A stretch of 64,000 nt of DNA from Acanthosepion pharaonis (GCA_903632075.3 CAHIKZ030002090.1:4462501-4526500); one strand, 5' to 3'. Counted from the first letter of the stretch, positions 1-11,960 are shown. Notes: a model not told the origin generated them from the letters alone. Made by a program: numbers and translations.

Positions 1-280
1 TACAGTTACTAAGGCAGACTATCAGTGTTTTCATTTTTTCTGTCCATGCGTACTTTTATTTTATTATCCTCGAACAAGTTTTGGTAAGTAAGGAACGAAA
101 CCGGTTAACCCTACTAATATTTTGGCTGTATTAAATGCCAGATTCCACTTTTTTCTCTTGGTTTTAATTCCATATTTAAAATATGTCCGTTTTCTATGAC
201 ATCATTAAATTTTGCACTGTTAACAACATCTTCAATATTTAAAAATACTGAGTTTTGCGCCACGATAAAATTAAGTACGA

Positions 281-525
281 TTATTATTATTATTATTATT
301 ATTTCATTTGATTTGTGCCAACAAGAGGCCTAGGTTCATAGCATTTTCCACAGCACATTTGTTTTAAAAATAAAGTAAAATAAACCAAGAAAAAGGCACA
401 CATTTTAATTAAAGTCCTTCGTAGGTTTGAGCTGTGCTTAGTGAGAACAATGTTTTGTATTTCTTTAAGGCATGGCCTGACAGGAATCCCTTCAATATGT
501 TTACCAGACGCTTTTCAAATTAAAC
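281..525 (-). mobile_element. truncated 3' end of an RLE-type LINE
   Basis: An (ATT)n tract at about 281-305 is followed by sequence matching the 3' end of the longer LINE copy to the right. The stretch around 480-520 (aatcccttcaata, then a poorly conserved cttttcaaa) recurs near 690-730. On the minus strand this is a 5'-truncated copy ending in (AAT)n, typical of LINE insertions. No open frame remains. The match is by eye and boundaries are approximate. Confidence 0.5.
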
Positions 526-599
526 CGAAAAGAGACCTAAACACAAAAATGGCTTAATGTCATCCACTGATCATTTAAAAAAAAAACCCAAAAAACAAT

Positions 600-2700
600 G
601 GTCACACACATTTTGCATAAAGCTCTTTGTAATATGTGACAGTCATTCAGAGTACAGTTTCAGTTATTTCTTTAATGAATAGGCAACCAGAAATCCCTTC
701 AATAAGTCTATCAGAACCTTTTCAAACCATTCCGAGGGCTCCAACTACAACTGCAATTATTGATGGTTCCCTGTACCCTTTGCGATTTTCACTTCAAGAT
801 CCTTGGATTTGGGTAGTTTTTTGAAAATCTTCAATGATACATTGCAATCTGCAGAAACTGTCATGTCAATAAGAAAAGACATTCTGTTTTTGTGGTCTTT
901 GATCACGATGTCTGGGTGATTATCTTTGATGGTTCTGTCTGCGTCTATTATAGAGTTCCATAAAATTGTTACACATCCTATCTCTCTAACTGGGTCTGGG
1001 TGATGTTCATACCAGTTTCTTGCAGTTTCCTTCCCGTACAAGTTGCATATTTTCCAGTGCAGATATTGACCCACTCTATCATGCTATGTTTTCTATTCAG
1101 CTGGTGCTAACACGGTGTAGCCTGATATAAGATGGTCAATTATTTCTTGATATTCATTACAGAATCTGCGTTTAGAGTCAAAACAATTTTTCTGTATGTG
1201 TGATTGGTAATTTCTAGTTAGCAAGCATTGGTTTTGTGCAGCAAGAAAAAAACCCTTCGGTTTCAGCTTTTAACACCGCATTATGTAAATACTGATGGGT
1301 ACGGTGTTTGTCTACATTGGCTTGTTTGATACAGGCAGAGTATAGACCATGAAGAGGCCTATCTTGCCATTTGTATCTGTCTGCATTTGGTACATTGCAT
1401 TTGCTTTCTATTTTAGGGTCTTTGTTGCGGTAGTAGATGTATTGTGGCTTATTTGCATTTCCTTACCTATCTGAAATCCCTTTTTGAATGTGTTGAATTC
1501 CTTTATTGCTGAATAAAGTTTATTATTTCTTTCATGCTCTTTGACAAAGAACATTATCCAGACTTCAGTAGTTCCAATGTATCTTTGAAGCCTGATTGTA
1601 AGAGAGTTCTAACTGAACTAATCCTCTGCCTCCTTCAGATCTGAGCACATATAGACACACAACATGAGACTTATGGTGATACACACGGTGAGAAGTGAGA
1701 AGATTTCTCGTTTTGACATCCATTCGTTTAATGTCAACTATGATCCAATTAATCGTGTTGAAACTGTATTACACCACAAGGACAACCAAAGTGTTTATGT
1801 TTTATATTCTCTTTTTTGAATTCATCTCCGAATTTAACATCAGACACACAAGCCTGTAATATTCTTCTCTTACTTTCTCCTTTTTTTGTGTATGCTGCAT
1901 TCCATTTCCTTCGTTGACTTCAGGGTATAGTTTCATAATACTAAGCGTGTTTTTGTAATTTCCGTTCTTGAATTTTACTTTTGCACATTTATCTAATCCG
2001 AAATCTATACAGATGTCATCACTGAAACATTTTACAGTATTGTAGCTGCATTTCAACTCATTGTCGTCTTTACCAAAGATTTTGACATCATCCATGTAGA
2101 ATAAGTGATTAAACACATTTTCACGTGAAAACTTTTATTCTGTAATTTTCCAGGATCATTTTGTTTATTAGTATTTGATCTTTGCAACCATATGAACCTA
2201 TTCGACAGCCCTACAGTTCCAGGGGAAGAATGTTGTTTTCATCGAGAGAAGAATAAGTACAGTTCGTCAGAACAGACGTGATCAATTTATATGTGATGGA
2301 CAGATATGTTATTTGCCTATAATATTGTGGCTGATCTGTTTCACATGTTTTGGTAGGAGATATGTAATACCTTCAGTGATCCATTCTGGAATTTCATTGG
2401 GGTTATTAATTAGCATTGATAAATTTTTCGCAAGAGTTTTATGGATTAATGAAAGATGGAAACCAACTGTTGGATATTCTGTCATTTCCTGGGGAGTTCT
2501 AATTCTGGGATTTTGCTAGAGCTTTTCTAACATTATTCTTGGTAATATTTTCCCATCCTTGTACAGATTTATCTTTCATTCTTTCTTGTTCTTTATTCCA
2601 TATTGGGATTATATTCCTTTGCGTTGCTCCAAATATTCTCCCAAAATCTTTGCAAATCTTTAATAGATAGTAACATTTTGGCTTCTATAACTGCTTTTCT
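600..2700 (-). pseudogene. LINE with C-terminal restriction-like endonuclease (relic)
   Basis: This is a decayed non-LTR retrotransposon read on the minus strand. Conceptual translation from about 2650 to 650 shows, in order, a reverse transcriptase fingers region (including SPGNDRISN and LPK), a palm with the catalytic box YMDD near 2095, and thumb-like sequence. A Cys/His-rich stretch near 1150-1190 has lost its last Cys. A nuclease-like block at 757-1074 follows, containing PDIVIKD and FLIDM, which fits the PD-X14-D spacing of the restriction-like endonuclease of the R2/R4/NeSL group. The C-terminal VVVGALGM motif sits near 735-760. Many stops and frame changes make it non-functional. Longest remaining open pieces are 757-1074 and 1802-2116. 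The clade is inferred from the motifs; RT plus nuclease is seen directly. Confidence 0.8.
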
Positions 2701-2869
2701 ATAATTTCTTTAACTAATTTGCCTGTAAAAATTCTTGAGGTCCGTTTGGGATATATTCTTTTGACGATAGAACTTACAGCCCTTTTTATATAGTCTTGTT
2801 CTCTGTGCCTTTAATCACAGTTTCTGTTTATGTTTTACCTTGACTGGTAGAATTTTATTTTATTTTATT

Positions 2870-2882
2870 TCATTTTATTATA

Positions 2883-2915
<33 letters not shown>

Positions 2916-3058
2916 GTCATTTCCTTTTATTTATATTGTGTACTCATTTCATTCAGGGTCCCAACCAGTGACCTAAGATCAGGAATATCATCATGACATT
3001 TTCCACTGAACATTTTGTTAAAAAATAAGAAAAATTGACAACCTAAGATTACATCCAG

Positions 3059-3106
<48 letters not shown>

Positions 3107-3131
3107 GTTGTTGTTGTTGTTGTTGTTGTTT
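2870..3131 (-). mobile_element. LINE tail fragment between ATT/GTT microsatellites
   Basis: (ATT)n at 2881-2915 is followed by a stretch (including gggtcccaacc and gacctaag) that recurs at 36425-36470. A longer (ATT)n(GTT)n tract then runs over 3060-3131. It looks like a third 3' tail of the RLE-type LINE family, with its AAT-rich end expanded into a microsatellite. Confidence 0.45.
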
Positions 3132-4212
3132 TGGTTGTGTTTTGAGTCTGCTTGATTGTTTTACGATCTCCCTTTTAAGTTTCAACCTGAGACCTCAAGA
3201 TACTGCTAGTCAACAGATCAGGATTCTTGGTAGAATTGGTTGGATATGGTGCTGACATTCTCAGCGTTATTTTTTCTTAATTTTAGGGTTCTGTATGATT
3301 GCGTATATTATTTCAAAACATCCAATAAAATGTCTATGTTTCTGCAGAGATAAAATACTGTACAGTTAAAAAGTGCAATCAGATTAAATGGAAAGTCTAG
3401 AAAACTGGAATAATATCAAAGAATCTTCAAAACATAAAAATGAATCATTGCAAAATGTGAAGGGTTCTGTGAATGTAGAAGAATGTGCAAGCAAATTAAA
3501 AATAGTATAGATTCATAAACTGTTACATTGATAAAACTTTTCTGATGGCGTAGAAAGTACCCATGAGTACAATCTTTTGTATTTCAGCTAAAGTCTGTTC
3601 ACAGGGTTGTTGGGAAACATAATTTTACATATATTTTTGCTATGATTCATAGAGATCCAAAAATAATTCGGATTCTGTCTATATTTCAGAGATGACGTAT
3701 TGTAATTATTTGCACTATTTACATTGTTCACCTGAAGAAGGCCGGGGCGTAAAACGGTTGAAACTTCGTAAATATGGAAATAAAAATGAGAACAACACTC
3801 AATTGTGATCGTCTGAGATGCCATATCTTCTGAATTCATGTAGTTTGTTGAACAATTTCATTGAATTATTTGAATAAGCAGGAATTGTTACATCAATAGT
3901 CAAGCAATTTTTTCCAGCAAATCTTTGCCAGCGATATTCGATTTAATGGTCTTTTTTGTTGTTTGCTTGGACAGGTAAAACACAGATATATTTTCATGTA
4001 GATGGCACAGGATTTGGTTTGTGTTCTTAACAAAGTTTTCCCGTGGTATGTTGTATTTGCCACTTATTACCCAGTGAATATATTGGTATATTCTGACAGG
4101 GCAGGATATTGAAGAAGCTTGAAAGATTTTTCAATGTATTTCTCCTCTTCATGTAAATATTAAGGGCTGCAAATTTTGAGTGCTCTTAAGTAGAATCCGA
4201 TGATTATATCGG

Positions 4213-4216
<4 letters not shown>
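3132..4216. other. unassigned AT-rich sequence
   Basis: No gene recognised. One stretch at 3727-3765 (cctgaagaaggcc, then gttgaaact) has the CTGAnGAnG...GAAAC layout seen at the ends of Penelope-like elements. On its own it is only a hint of a decayed copy. Confidence 0.4.

Positions 4217-4263
<47 letters not shown>
4217..4263. repeat. (TA)n microsatellite
   Basis: About 47 bp of uninterrupted TA repeats. Confidence 0.95.
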
Positions 4264-4267
<4 letters not shown>

Positions 4268-5224
4268 ATGTCAACTCCAATGATCAGTTCAAAACAGTGC
4301 GAAAATTGCTTTTTAGGAATTGTGGCAATTATTTGTATATAATACGCACTCAGATAAACACACTTTTAACTTTGGACCTGATACGTTCTGTTAGTTTACA
4401 ATTAATGTAACATCTATTCATTTTTTGTCTAGTTCGTATCGACTAAAAATAAGAATTTATATTATTTACATTATGTTTTGAAACAAAATTTACTCATTAT
4501 TTAGAACAAACGCATGGACACGTTGGCACAAAAATATAACCTCGTGTATAATACGCATTGTTTTTTTTTTTTTTTTGTTTTTTTTTTGTTTTCTAAAGAA
4601 TTTCTACCGGTTAATTTTAAACCTAGATTTAACATTTGTCTAACTTTATATAATTTACATAATGTTTTGAAACACAATGTTTACACACTTTTTACAGCAA
4701 ATGCGCAGACATATTCAAAGACCTTCGATGAAAATAAGCTGACACCAGTAGAAAGAAAATTATATACAAATGAACATTCTAGTCGATAATGGCTATTTCC
4801 CTGTAGTGGCATAAAACGGAAATGAACAATAGTACTACTAATTTATTGTAGCAAAGCCAATACTACATCAATAACGCACTATAAAGCAATGAAAATACCA
4901 TTTTTGAGAAAGGACAAAATGACTCTGTGGACAACGACGACGAGATCGGATATAAAGAACCATTTATAAAAATGCCATGATGCCTTACTTGATCAAAATT
5001 GACATTGAAGCTGGCTAATACGCGATTAGTGTCTATTCTAATGATTTTTTTTTGTAAACAAATACAGTATTTTGTTAAAGATTTTAAGATCTTTTTACAT
5101 ATAAGTTTGTTTCAGTCATCGACCAATAATGGAGAATTGCTGACATTTCTAGGCTGTTGCTGTATAGTCCTTACTGTGCAGTCTTGAACACAGATAAAAG
5201 GGATTACGTGGACTTGTGTGTGAT
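4264..5224. other. unassigned AT-rich sequence
   Basis: Nothing recognisable. An open frame at 4514-4789 is driven by a poly-T run at 4560-4590 and reads as a Phe-rich string, so I do not call it a gene. Confidence 0.5.
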
Positions 5225-5560
5225 TAATTATTTTCCAAATTACAACCCCTATCTTACAGCCTGTGACTAATTACTATGTCGAATATTCAAACGAGCTACG
5301 TTCAGTGGTAACACAGGTTCGAAAATTCACGTCTAGAACCCACTATGCGATATTAACATCGTCAAATTATTCCTGTTCCATACGTATTCCTTTTGTAAGG
5401 AGGAAGTTCCACTCAAAACGGTTACTTTGTGTGACAGACTCCCAAAAAGATTCTTCCCAAACCACTACAATTTTAATCTTTTCAATTCTAGGGTCAACCG
5501 TTGTCTATTCTACATATCCTCCCGAATATGGTGACCCTATTCAGATAGGTATGATCGAAA
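5225..5560 (+). pseudogene. degenerate C-terminal tail of a LINE
   Basis: The translation holds scattered words (ELRSVV, RRKFHS, SQKDSS, VNRCL-like in another frame) that follow the order of the LINE C-terminal tail seen more clearly at 20.5-21.2 kb and 46.9-47.4 kb: Ser/Leu-rich, then aromatic, then a Phe-rich end. The nearest relative in the window is the fragment at 51.84-52.02 kb (VRRKFHS). It is short and frameshifted. The identification is by pattern only. Confidence 0.35.
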
Positions 5561-6605
5561 ATAACGTAGTCGGAAAAAAAAACTAATATTTCTCGCGTAT
5601 AATACTCACCACTAAGTTTAAGCTTAAACATCTGGGGCAAAAGGTGTATTATAAACGAATAACTACAAAAATTGTGGTAACATTTGAACAATGTTTTACA
5701 TTCCATTATTAAAAACAGAAATATCAGATTGAATGAATCGTAATAATAATGCTTTCGTTTCCATACAGGAAATATTTGACGTTCTTTCGCCAAATAGCGC
5801 TACAGTCGGTTGAAATTCATAAAATATCGTCCTTCCTGGTACTGACGGGACTTTCCTTTCTAACCTTTTGTTTAAGGTCATGTTGAAAGCGAACATCATA
5901 AATACAATAGACGATAACTTGAACATTGCCATTCCGAGTAGATTTCAGGAGTAGTGCCCAGAAATGTATTATTTTTTGTACCTCGATTAGGAATCGATTT
6001 GCGTCGATTTTATCCATATTAATGAAGGCATTGGAAGTCGATAAAACACATAATCGGCGGTCTTGATTTAAATAAGGACGATGTGAACTGAATTCAAAAT
6101 TAAAGTTTATTTAGTCTCTAATCAAGTTATATACACGAGAGAGAGCAGTCATTGAAATGGTCTGCAATTTTTAATTTATCTGTGGTGTTTATCTAAACTT
6201 GAATACAGACATCTGGCACCAATTGTGGACGCATAGCTGTTTCAGCCATCAAACAAAACCACCCATCCCGAGAACCACTCACACCTTCATAAATTTTACC
6301 GCCTTTAACTAGGTGGAAAATGCACCGATCGACAAAGGAATTTAGAAAAATTGCTTAATCATTTATTAATAATTTATTTGATGGCATATAAAGCGTACTG
6401 TGTTTTTTACGTCATAAAATAAATAGAAATTGACACTTGAATTCTTCTTAGGTTCTACACAGAAAATATCACCCTTCTAGTCAATCTAAAGATACACGCA
6501 TAGAGTATTTCTGAACTGCTTCATTAACTGCAGCTGCATATATTTAGCTGCAAGTGAAGTTACTGCTGAATTTATGTTGCACTTGAGGCATTACTTGTAC
6601 ATCTT
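5561..6605. other. unassigned sequence
   Basis: No feature recognised on either strand. Short overlapping minus-strand frames at 5494-6017 show no family signature. Confidence 0.5.
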
Positions 6606-6609
6606 TGTA

Positions 6610-6840
6610 TTGTTTGGTTTGGTTTGTTTAGGCGACATATCTACTTCTTAGAGGTCATTTAATGTCGAAATTTTGTTTTCTTGGGCGCTTTGGTATTTTT
6701 TTTTTATTATCAAAGTCTATTGCAGGAAAGTTTTACTATAATTTTTTTTATATTTTCATAATGTTTTTAACTCCAGTTTGTTTGTTCACTATTTGCCCAT
6801 AGCAAGGACCCTAACAGGGGCTACCACGTCCCTTTGTTTT
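6610..6840 (+). mobile_element. interspersed repeat A, partial copy
   Basis: The stretch begins with a (GTTTG)-like run, then catatc..cttc...tcatttaatgtcg. It ends with ttcactatttgcccatagc and accctaacaggggctacc. The same start and end, in the same order, bound the larger copy at 18.5-19.1 kb and, inverted, the pair at 54.1-55.0 kb. This copy lacks most of the internal AAAAATATTACCAGCAAT minisatellite. It is non-coding; the open frame at 6778-7200 starts inside it and continues into unrelated sequence. Confidence 0.6.
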
Positions 6841-7429
6841 GGAGTTTCATCCTTTCTTAATGGTAATGGTAATAGTAATATAAACCGTTGGCTTATAAGG
6901 AAACATTCGGCATTCATTAACCGAGTAACCAGTGCTACTTTCATATGGCTGAAAGCTGATTTTATACTGACGGAAACTCACTTGTTTCCTTGTCTCCTTA
7001 GTTGTTTTTCTAAGTACACAAATATTTCAACTTATATTTTGATAATCACCTGTTCATTCAGGGCACTAATGAACCGTTTTTTTTTTTTTCCAAGATCCAA
7101 GTCTATGTTACCAATCTTCCCACATACATTTTTGGAACTTCACAAATATGGTACTTATTCTGATATTTATAAGTCATTCGTATCTCAGAATGCACGGTGA
7201 TAAACAAAAGAAATAAAGCAAGATATTGGGAAGTATTGCGGACATTGAAATGAAGCAGTTACCCAGATTTAACTATCTTGGAAAAATCCAAAGAGACATT
7301 GTAATAAGAAAAATGTCTTCCTGAAGCTACACAAAGTATTCATACATAAGAAAATGTTCTAAGAAACGATCGAATGTTAAAATTGTATGTCTTATTTAAT
7401 GTCCTATATGAAAGAATATACTGAACAAT
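6841..7429. other. unassigned sequence
   Basis: No recognisable feature apart from short homopolymer runs. Confidence 0.5.
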
Positions 7430-7660
7430 ATCTTCAGAAATGAAAAAGAAACAGGAAGCAATATGAGGTTCTACCGACTGATGCTAAGAATAAGACGGAC
7501 GGATCCTGTGAGCAACTAGGACGTTTTAAGGAGAATAGGAACTATACTCAAAATCTGAAAAAGACAGTTGAAATTATAGGGAAACATAATGAGGAAAGAA
7601 GGCCTAGAGAATTTAACACTCAGATAAAAAAATTATTGGCGACAAGATTCGTTTTCTACA
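7430..7660 (+). pseudogene. LINE C-terminal fragment (RKRQLK type)
   Basis: Plus-strand translation gives RFYRLMLRI, then KRQLKL, then NIMRKEGLENLTL, interrupted by stops. This order (FYRRMLRI, IRKRQLK, GHIMRKEGLENL) is the C-terminal signature of a common invertebrate LINE type, seen again at 19.9-20.3, 38.3-38.5 and 46.2-46.6 kb. The copy is 5'-truncated and frameshifted. I do not assign the LINE clade with certainty. Confidence 0.65.
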
Positions 7661-7799
7661 GCTTAGCAACCATTTGAAGTCTATTTAAAGCCAGACATTT
7701 TTTTAGATTGTAAGATTTTCTTTTTCGAGATAATCATTTAGTGATACAAGTTATGTTTTGTACATCTCTCGGTGTAGTAGAAGTCGTAGAAGTTCTCCG

Positions 7800-8180
7800 T
7801 GTCCTGAATAGAAACCGGGTTTGCTAGGGATAGCCACCCCTCATGTTCGCCAGTTGTTCTCTATTTATACTTGTCTATCTAATTTGCATACGATGCTACA
7901 CAAGTCTTACTAATTAACCTATAGCTGGGGGGAGAAGTTGATTCATAACTTCGCTAAAGGTATTTGCGCTTAAGTGAATATAACGAGCCCAAATAAAATT
8001 GCAACTTGGATTTCCGATTAACAATTCCAAGCCATTATCCATCACACCATCCGCACATTCAAGCTTACAGCACGTGGTATTCTCAAGCGGTCACCCAACT
8101 AGGTACTAACCAGGCTCGACATTGCTTAACTTCGTTGGTCGTACTGGAACCGATGTTTCAGCATGATATGGCCGTGAGCC
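7800..8180 (-). mobile_element. 5S rRNA-headed SINE
   Basis: On the minus strand the element starts with a 120-bp 5S-like head (8061-8180). It is followed by a body holding aatcgga..tccaagttgcaa and gttatattcacttaagcgc (about 7960-8035). The body recurs without a clear head at 24.24-24.47 kb and with a damaged 5S head at 39.94-40.18 kb. A 5S-derived promoter joined to a repeated body is the SINE3-type architecture. The left limit is approximate. Confidence 0.65.
8061..8180 (-). rRNA. 5S rRNA-like sequence (SINE head, not a functional gene)
   Basis: Read on the minus strand, this 120-bp stretch follows animal 5S rRNA end to end. It runs from a start like GCTCACGGCCATATCATGC, through cctggttagtacc, to gtgctgtaagctt. 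Length equals the usual 5S length. Several internal substitutions, including in the A-box/C-box control area, and the attached SINE body argue for a retroposed derivative rather than an active gene. Confidence 0.65.
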
Positions 8181-8955
8181 TCAGGCAGTTTGGTTGTTTT
8201 ACCGAGGGGGAGGCAAGAAGTTGTTGTTTATGAGTATATGTAGGATAGATAGAATTGAAGAAGTTAGTATTGTAATGATCAGGGAAGCATCCACTTTGGA
8301 GTTTGATCCACGAAGCAGAAGCTCTCGGGAATAAGTTGTGAGAATGGAACTTCGTTCTTACTAGTGGAATAAGAAGTGAATGTGTAAGATTAGGTGTGAA
8401 TGTCTGAACTCGTAGAACTAAAGAATTTAGCGCGTCAGAATATTTTCAATGGATATAGCAATGAGAGGTTCGCAAATTCCCATCTGTGAAAAATAATTAA
8501 TCGCCAACAATGCCGCATATCAAGACTACATATATGGCAGCAGTTGTCCATGTTTTTTTGTCTGATCTCTCTGTTGTAAAACAGAGCATATCAGGAGGAG
8601 TTGGGTACTTTCTTGAGCAGTACAAGGATCTGAACATGTTTCCAGCATCTCATATTTACGAACATTTAGTATACTTGCATTTAGTATACAGCCTTGTGCC
8701 AGACTTAATAAATTTATTAAATATAATGGAAGTGCAAATGTTTCTGTGTATTTAGACGTGCGTCTCACGATGGAGATAATGTTGTTGTAAAAAAAAAAAA
8801 GGTAAACGTCGGCCATGACTGATGCCATATGCCAAATATAATCGGTTACTTATTATGAAAAAAGCGGTGAATGAGGGCAAATCTTGGAGCGTGACCCAAG
8901 TTTGGTGCAATCCCCAAAGTAACGGAATCACACCCTCAAAAAATGGTAAAAAAAA
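8181..8955. other. unassigned sequence
   Basis: No feature recognised. Frames at 8510-8828 on both strands show no family motif. Confidence 0.45.
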
Positions 8956-9392
8956 GAACACACACACACACACACGTTCACACATATACACACACACACA
9001 CTAAGACATGAACACTTCACAAAGAAATGATTTGAACAGAGATATGCAGATATATATATATACAGAAACAGAAAACACAAGTGCTAACACGGAGACTAAG
9101 AAAAGAGTTCAATAAACACACGGAGATATACGTGAAACACACACATTTACCTGCACAGAGTTATATACAAGCACACACAAAACTGCACACAAAGAAATTA
9201 ATTGAGCAAACATCTACGCACATGCACACGAGAGAAAGTGGCAAAGGGAAAAGTGCAAATCGACTTAAAAGTGTCTATATCAACTTTTAGCTGGTACTCA
9301 TTGACCTCCAGACTTTATAATACACCACCATATTGGATATGTTTTTTTTTCCTTTTTCATCCATGTGTATAAAACGGTAACATTTTCGCGTC

Positions 9393-9469
<77 letters not shown>

Positions 9470-9597
9470 GATGGTTTTCAGCTCGACCGATTTCCAAGAA
9501 TGACCTAATATCAGAATTCTGAAAAAAGAAGAACTTTTTGGTCGGACTTTTTCAGCATCACCTCTTATACATACATACATACATACATACATACATA

Positions 9598-9656
<59 letters not shown>

Positions 9657-9690
9657 GTGCGTGTGTGTGTGTGTGTGCGTGCCTGTGTGT
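8956..9690. repeat. microsatellite cluster
   Basis: (CA)n around 8958-9001, long (TA)n at 9396-9466, (CATA)n at 9569-9597, (TA)n at 9602-9638, (GA)n at 9639-9656 and (GT)n at 9660-9690. CA-rich sequence lies between 9001 and 9230. The tyrosine/isoleucine-rich frames here are translations of the repeats. Confidence 0.9.
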
Positions 9691-10809
9691 TTGTGTAAAA
9701 ATTTCAGATAGGGTGTATCTGTAAAAGAACAAAAGGAAAAATTAGTTGACACGTTTCGTTCTTTGAGCGATTTTATCAAGACAAATACAATGATTTTATT
9801 TTGCAAAAAAAGTATATATACACAAGAGCAAAAATGATGTTGGTTTTCCAATTTTATGTATAGGAACACTCAAATATTCCTGAGTCTGGATGAAAAGTAA
9901 GGCAAATTATGGAGGACACGAAATGACACAATTCAACGTCTAATAAGTGATAGTTAGTAACTGATTTTCTTGAATTTTTTAATGCAAATTAGTATTTAAA
10001 TTATTTTAACGTTAGATTAATGGATGTGTGACATATTTTAAGTCACATCAGGTTATGAATTTAACTTTTTTCTTATGACGTTTTTTACATTTTTGTAGTT
10101 ATGTATCTTGCTTTGGGAAAGTTGTAATAGAAGTCAGGAATGGAGATAATGGAAAGAATCTGGGGCGTAGATTTACATTTTGACAAGATTCGATAGCGGC
10201 ACTCTGGAAAATTTTCCTTCTAAGTAAATTACTTTGTCTTTTAATAAGTGTGACATTCTTTAGATCAATGTCGTGTTTGAATTTATTCCATTTATAACTA
10301 ATATATTTGTACAAGGTCTCTTTTGTGTTCGTAGATGTTTTTTGTATTAGTTTCTGCAGTGTATCGTGAGGAGCAGTTCTGACAATTTACTTTATATATA
10401 CCTATTTCAGAATCATTAATGTTATGGTTAATTTTGGTTCTGGTCAACATCCATGATAGTCTTGAATGTGGTTGCAATCATTTTCATGTCGTTTAGATTG
10501 AAAAGATTGTTTTGGATAGTAGTTTTTATGAGAGTAGGTAGTATTATATGTGTGTTTTTATCTACTTTTTGTTGTTAATAATATTGTTATCTTTATGCGG
10601 TTGTATATTCTGTATACCTTTGTCTTAGCATTGCGCATGAAATAATAAGGATATTGGACGTTTTTGAAAATGATTTCTATGTATATTTCTTCTTTGGATA
10701 AGTATTGGGACCTGCAGGTCTTTGGTGCTGATAAATAGAATGCTATTCAGGTCATGTCAAAAGGTTGAATTCAGACATAAAACCGATTGTCAACTCTCGT
10801 TCTTTTCCA

Positions 10810-10810
<1 letters not shown>
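9691..10810. other. unassigned sequence
   Basis: Mostly featureless. At 9738-9785, minus strand, ttgataaaatcgctc is followed by aaagaacgaaacgtgtc, a layout like the terminal motif of Penelope-like elements. The rest is AT-rich with no recognisable coding sequence. Confidence 0.4.

Positions 10811-10880
<70 letters not shown>
10811..10880. repeat. (TA)n microsatellite
   Basis: About 70 bp of uninterrupted TA repeats. Confidence 0.95.
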
Positions 10881-11107
10881 TACGTGCCAGCCAAATTATT
10901 ATCGAGATAACTTTTATTCTAATATTTCAAAAATTGTCCAATCAATTCACACAAAATTTTCGCACAATGTTGGCAACACTGACCTGCGCAATCACTGAAA
11001 TGTTCGTATTGATCTGCGCAAGGTAAAAAAAAACTGGCGCCATATTTGTTATCAGAAGGGTGATTTGAGCGTGCAAAATTATTAGAAAAGTGTAAGAATT
11101 TAGTGAA

Positions 11108-11181
11108 ATGATGGGCCGTAAAAGCAGTTTAAGTGATGCTGAAAAGAAAACTATCACCTCAGAACTCTCAAAAGGTAAATC
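11108..11181 (+). pseudogene. transposase N-terminus, interrupted (Tc1/mariner-like)
   Basis: A methionine-initiated frame reads MMGRKSSLSDAEKKTITSEL and then SKG. This resembles the start of the N-terminal helix-turn-helix of Tc1/mariner-superfamily transposases (Met-Gly-Arg/Lys, Leu-Ser, then a charged helix). The reading stops making sense where the 730-bp repeat begins at 11182, and translation ends at a stop about 60 bases later. No downstream catalytic domain was found on this side. It could be a chance match, since only about 23 residues support it. Confidence 0.4.
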
Positions 11182-11910
11182 GAATGCACGGCCGCAATTT
11201 TCGACGGATTTGCACAAAAATTTACATGCACATGCTCCAAATTAGCGGGAAGGGTAAAACCGACTTTGCATTTCCCAACTCCCATCGATAGTGGAAATAA
11301 TCGATTTTTCATGCTTCTACGGCAGTTTTCACGTAGTTTGCAGCCTTTTTGTACTGGCCAGAGTGAGAGCCTATAGCTGGCTGCCACGAATAGGCTGGAA
11401 GATTCTATTGGCCAACGTGAGAGCCAATAGCTGACTAACACGAATGTTAACTAGCATGCTAGCATGCAAAAAAAATCGATAGTTGCATTCGTCACAAGTG
11501 GGAAAAATTTAAATCTGCATGGCACTTTACTCCAATTGGCTGATTCGCTTGCTTAAACTCAACGTTGATTCTGATTCCGCAGAACTTGGTTGGGTGTGAA
11601 AAAGTATTTGTTGTTAACATTCTTTTTTTCATTCGGTTTTTCCAGTTACGAGTCCTTTTTTAAAGCTGATCGTTTTGTGTTCATTTTGTTTAGTTCTTTT
11701 TTCGTAACAGATTTAATGTTTAGTGTCGAGCTTAGAAAAAATTCGCAGTATGAGATAGGCAAGAAGTAAGGCATGTGGCAACATCAGCACGGCAAAGGAC
11801 ACTGCTTTAAAGGCAAGGAAGGGCAAAAATATTTTAAGTCAAGTGATAGCGATTGCTGTATGAGTCGTACAATTTTTGAATCATGCACAGGTAACGCCGG
11901 GCCATGCTGC
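11182..11910 (+). mobile_element. 730-bp non-coding repeat C, copy 1
   Basis: The whole stretch, from gaatgcac to ccatgctgc, is matched in reverse complement at 43409-44140 with almost the same length (729 and 732 bp). Internally, a roughly 42-bp unit (ggccagagtgagagcc...agctggctgccacgaat) is repeated once in diverged form at 11356-11445. A small palindrome, gctagcatgc, lies near 11455-11468. The 3' end has a gtaacgccgggccatgctgc block. No coding capacity is visible. Defined ends and constant length suggest a non-autonomous mobile element of unknown class. Confidence 0.65.
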
Positions 11911-11912
11911 TT

Positions 11913-11914
<2 letters not shown>

Positions 11915-11960
<46 letters not shown>
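11915..11960. repeat. (TA)n microsatellite
   Basis: About 45 bp of TA repeats directly after repeat C. Confidence 0.95.

Noticed and set aside
8061..8180. Functional 5S rRNA gene
   Set aside because: Many substitutions and an attached SINE body; a second damaged copy has the same body, so it is a retroposon head.
9287..9592. Open frames rich in Ile-Tyr (also at 10.8, 12.0, 15.8 and 42.3-42.6 kb)
   Set aside because: Direct translations of (TA)n microsatellites.
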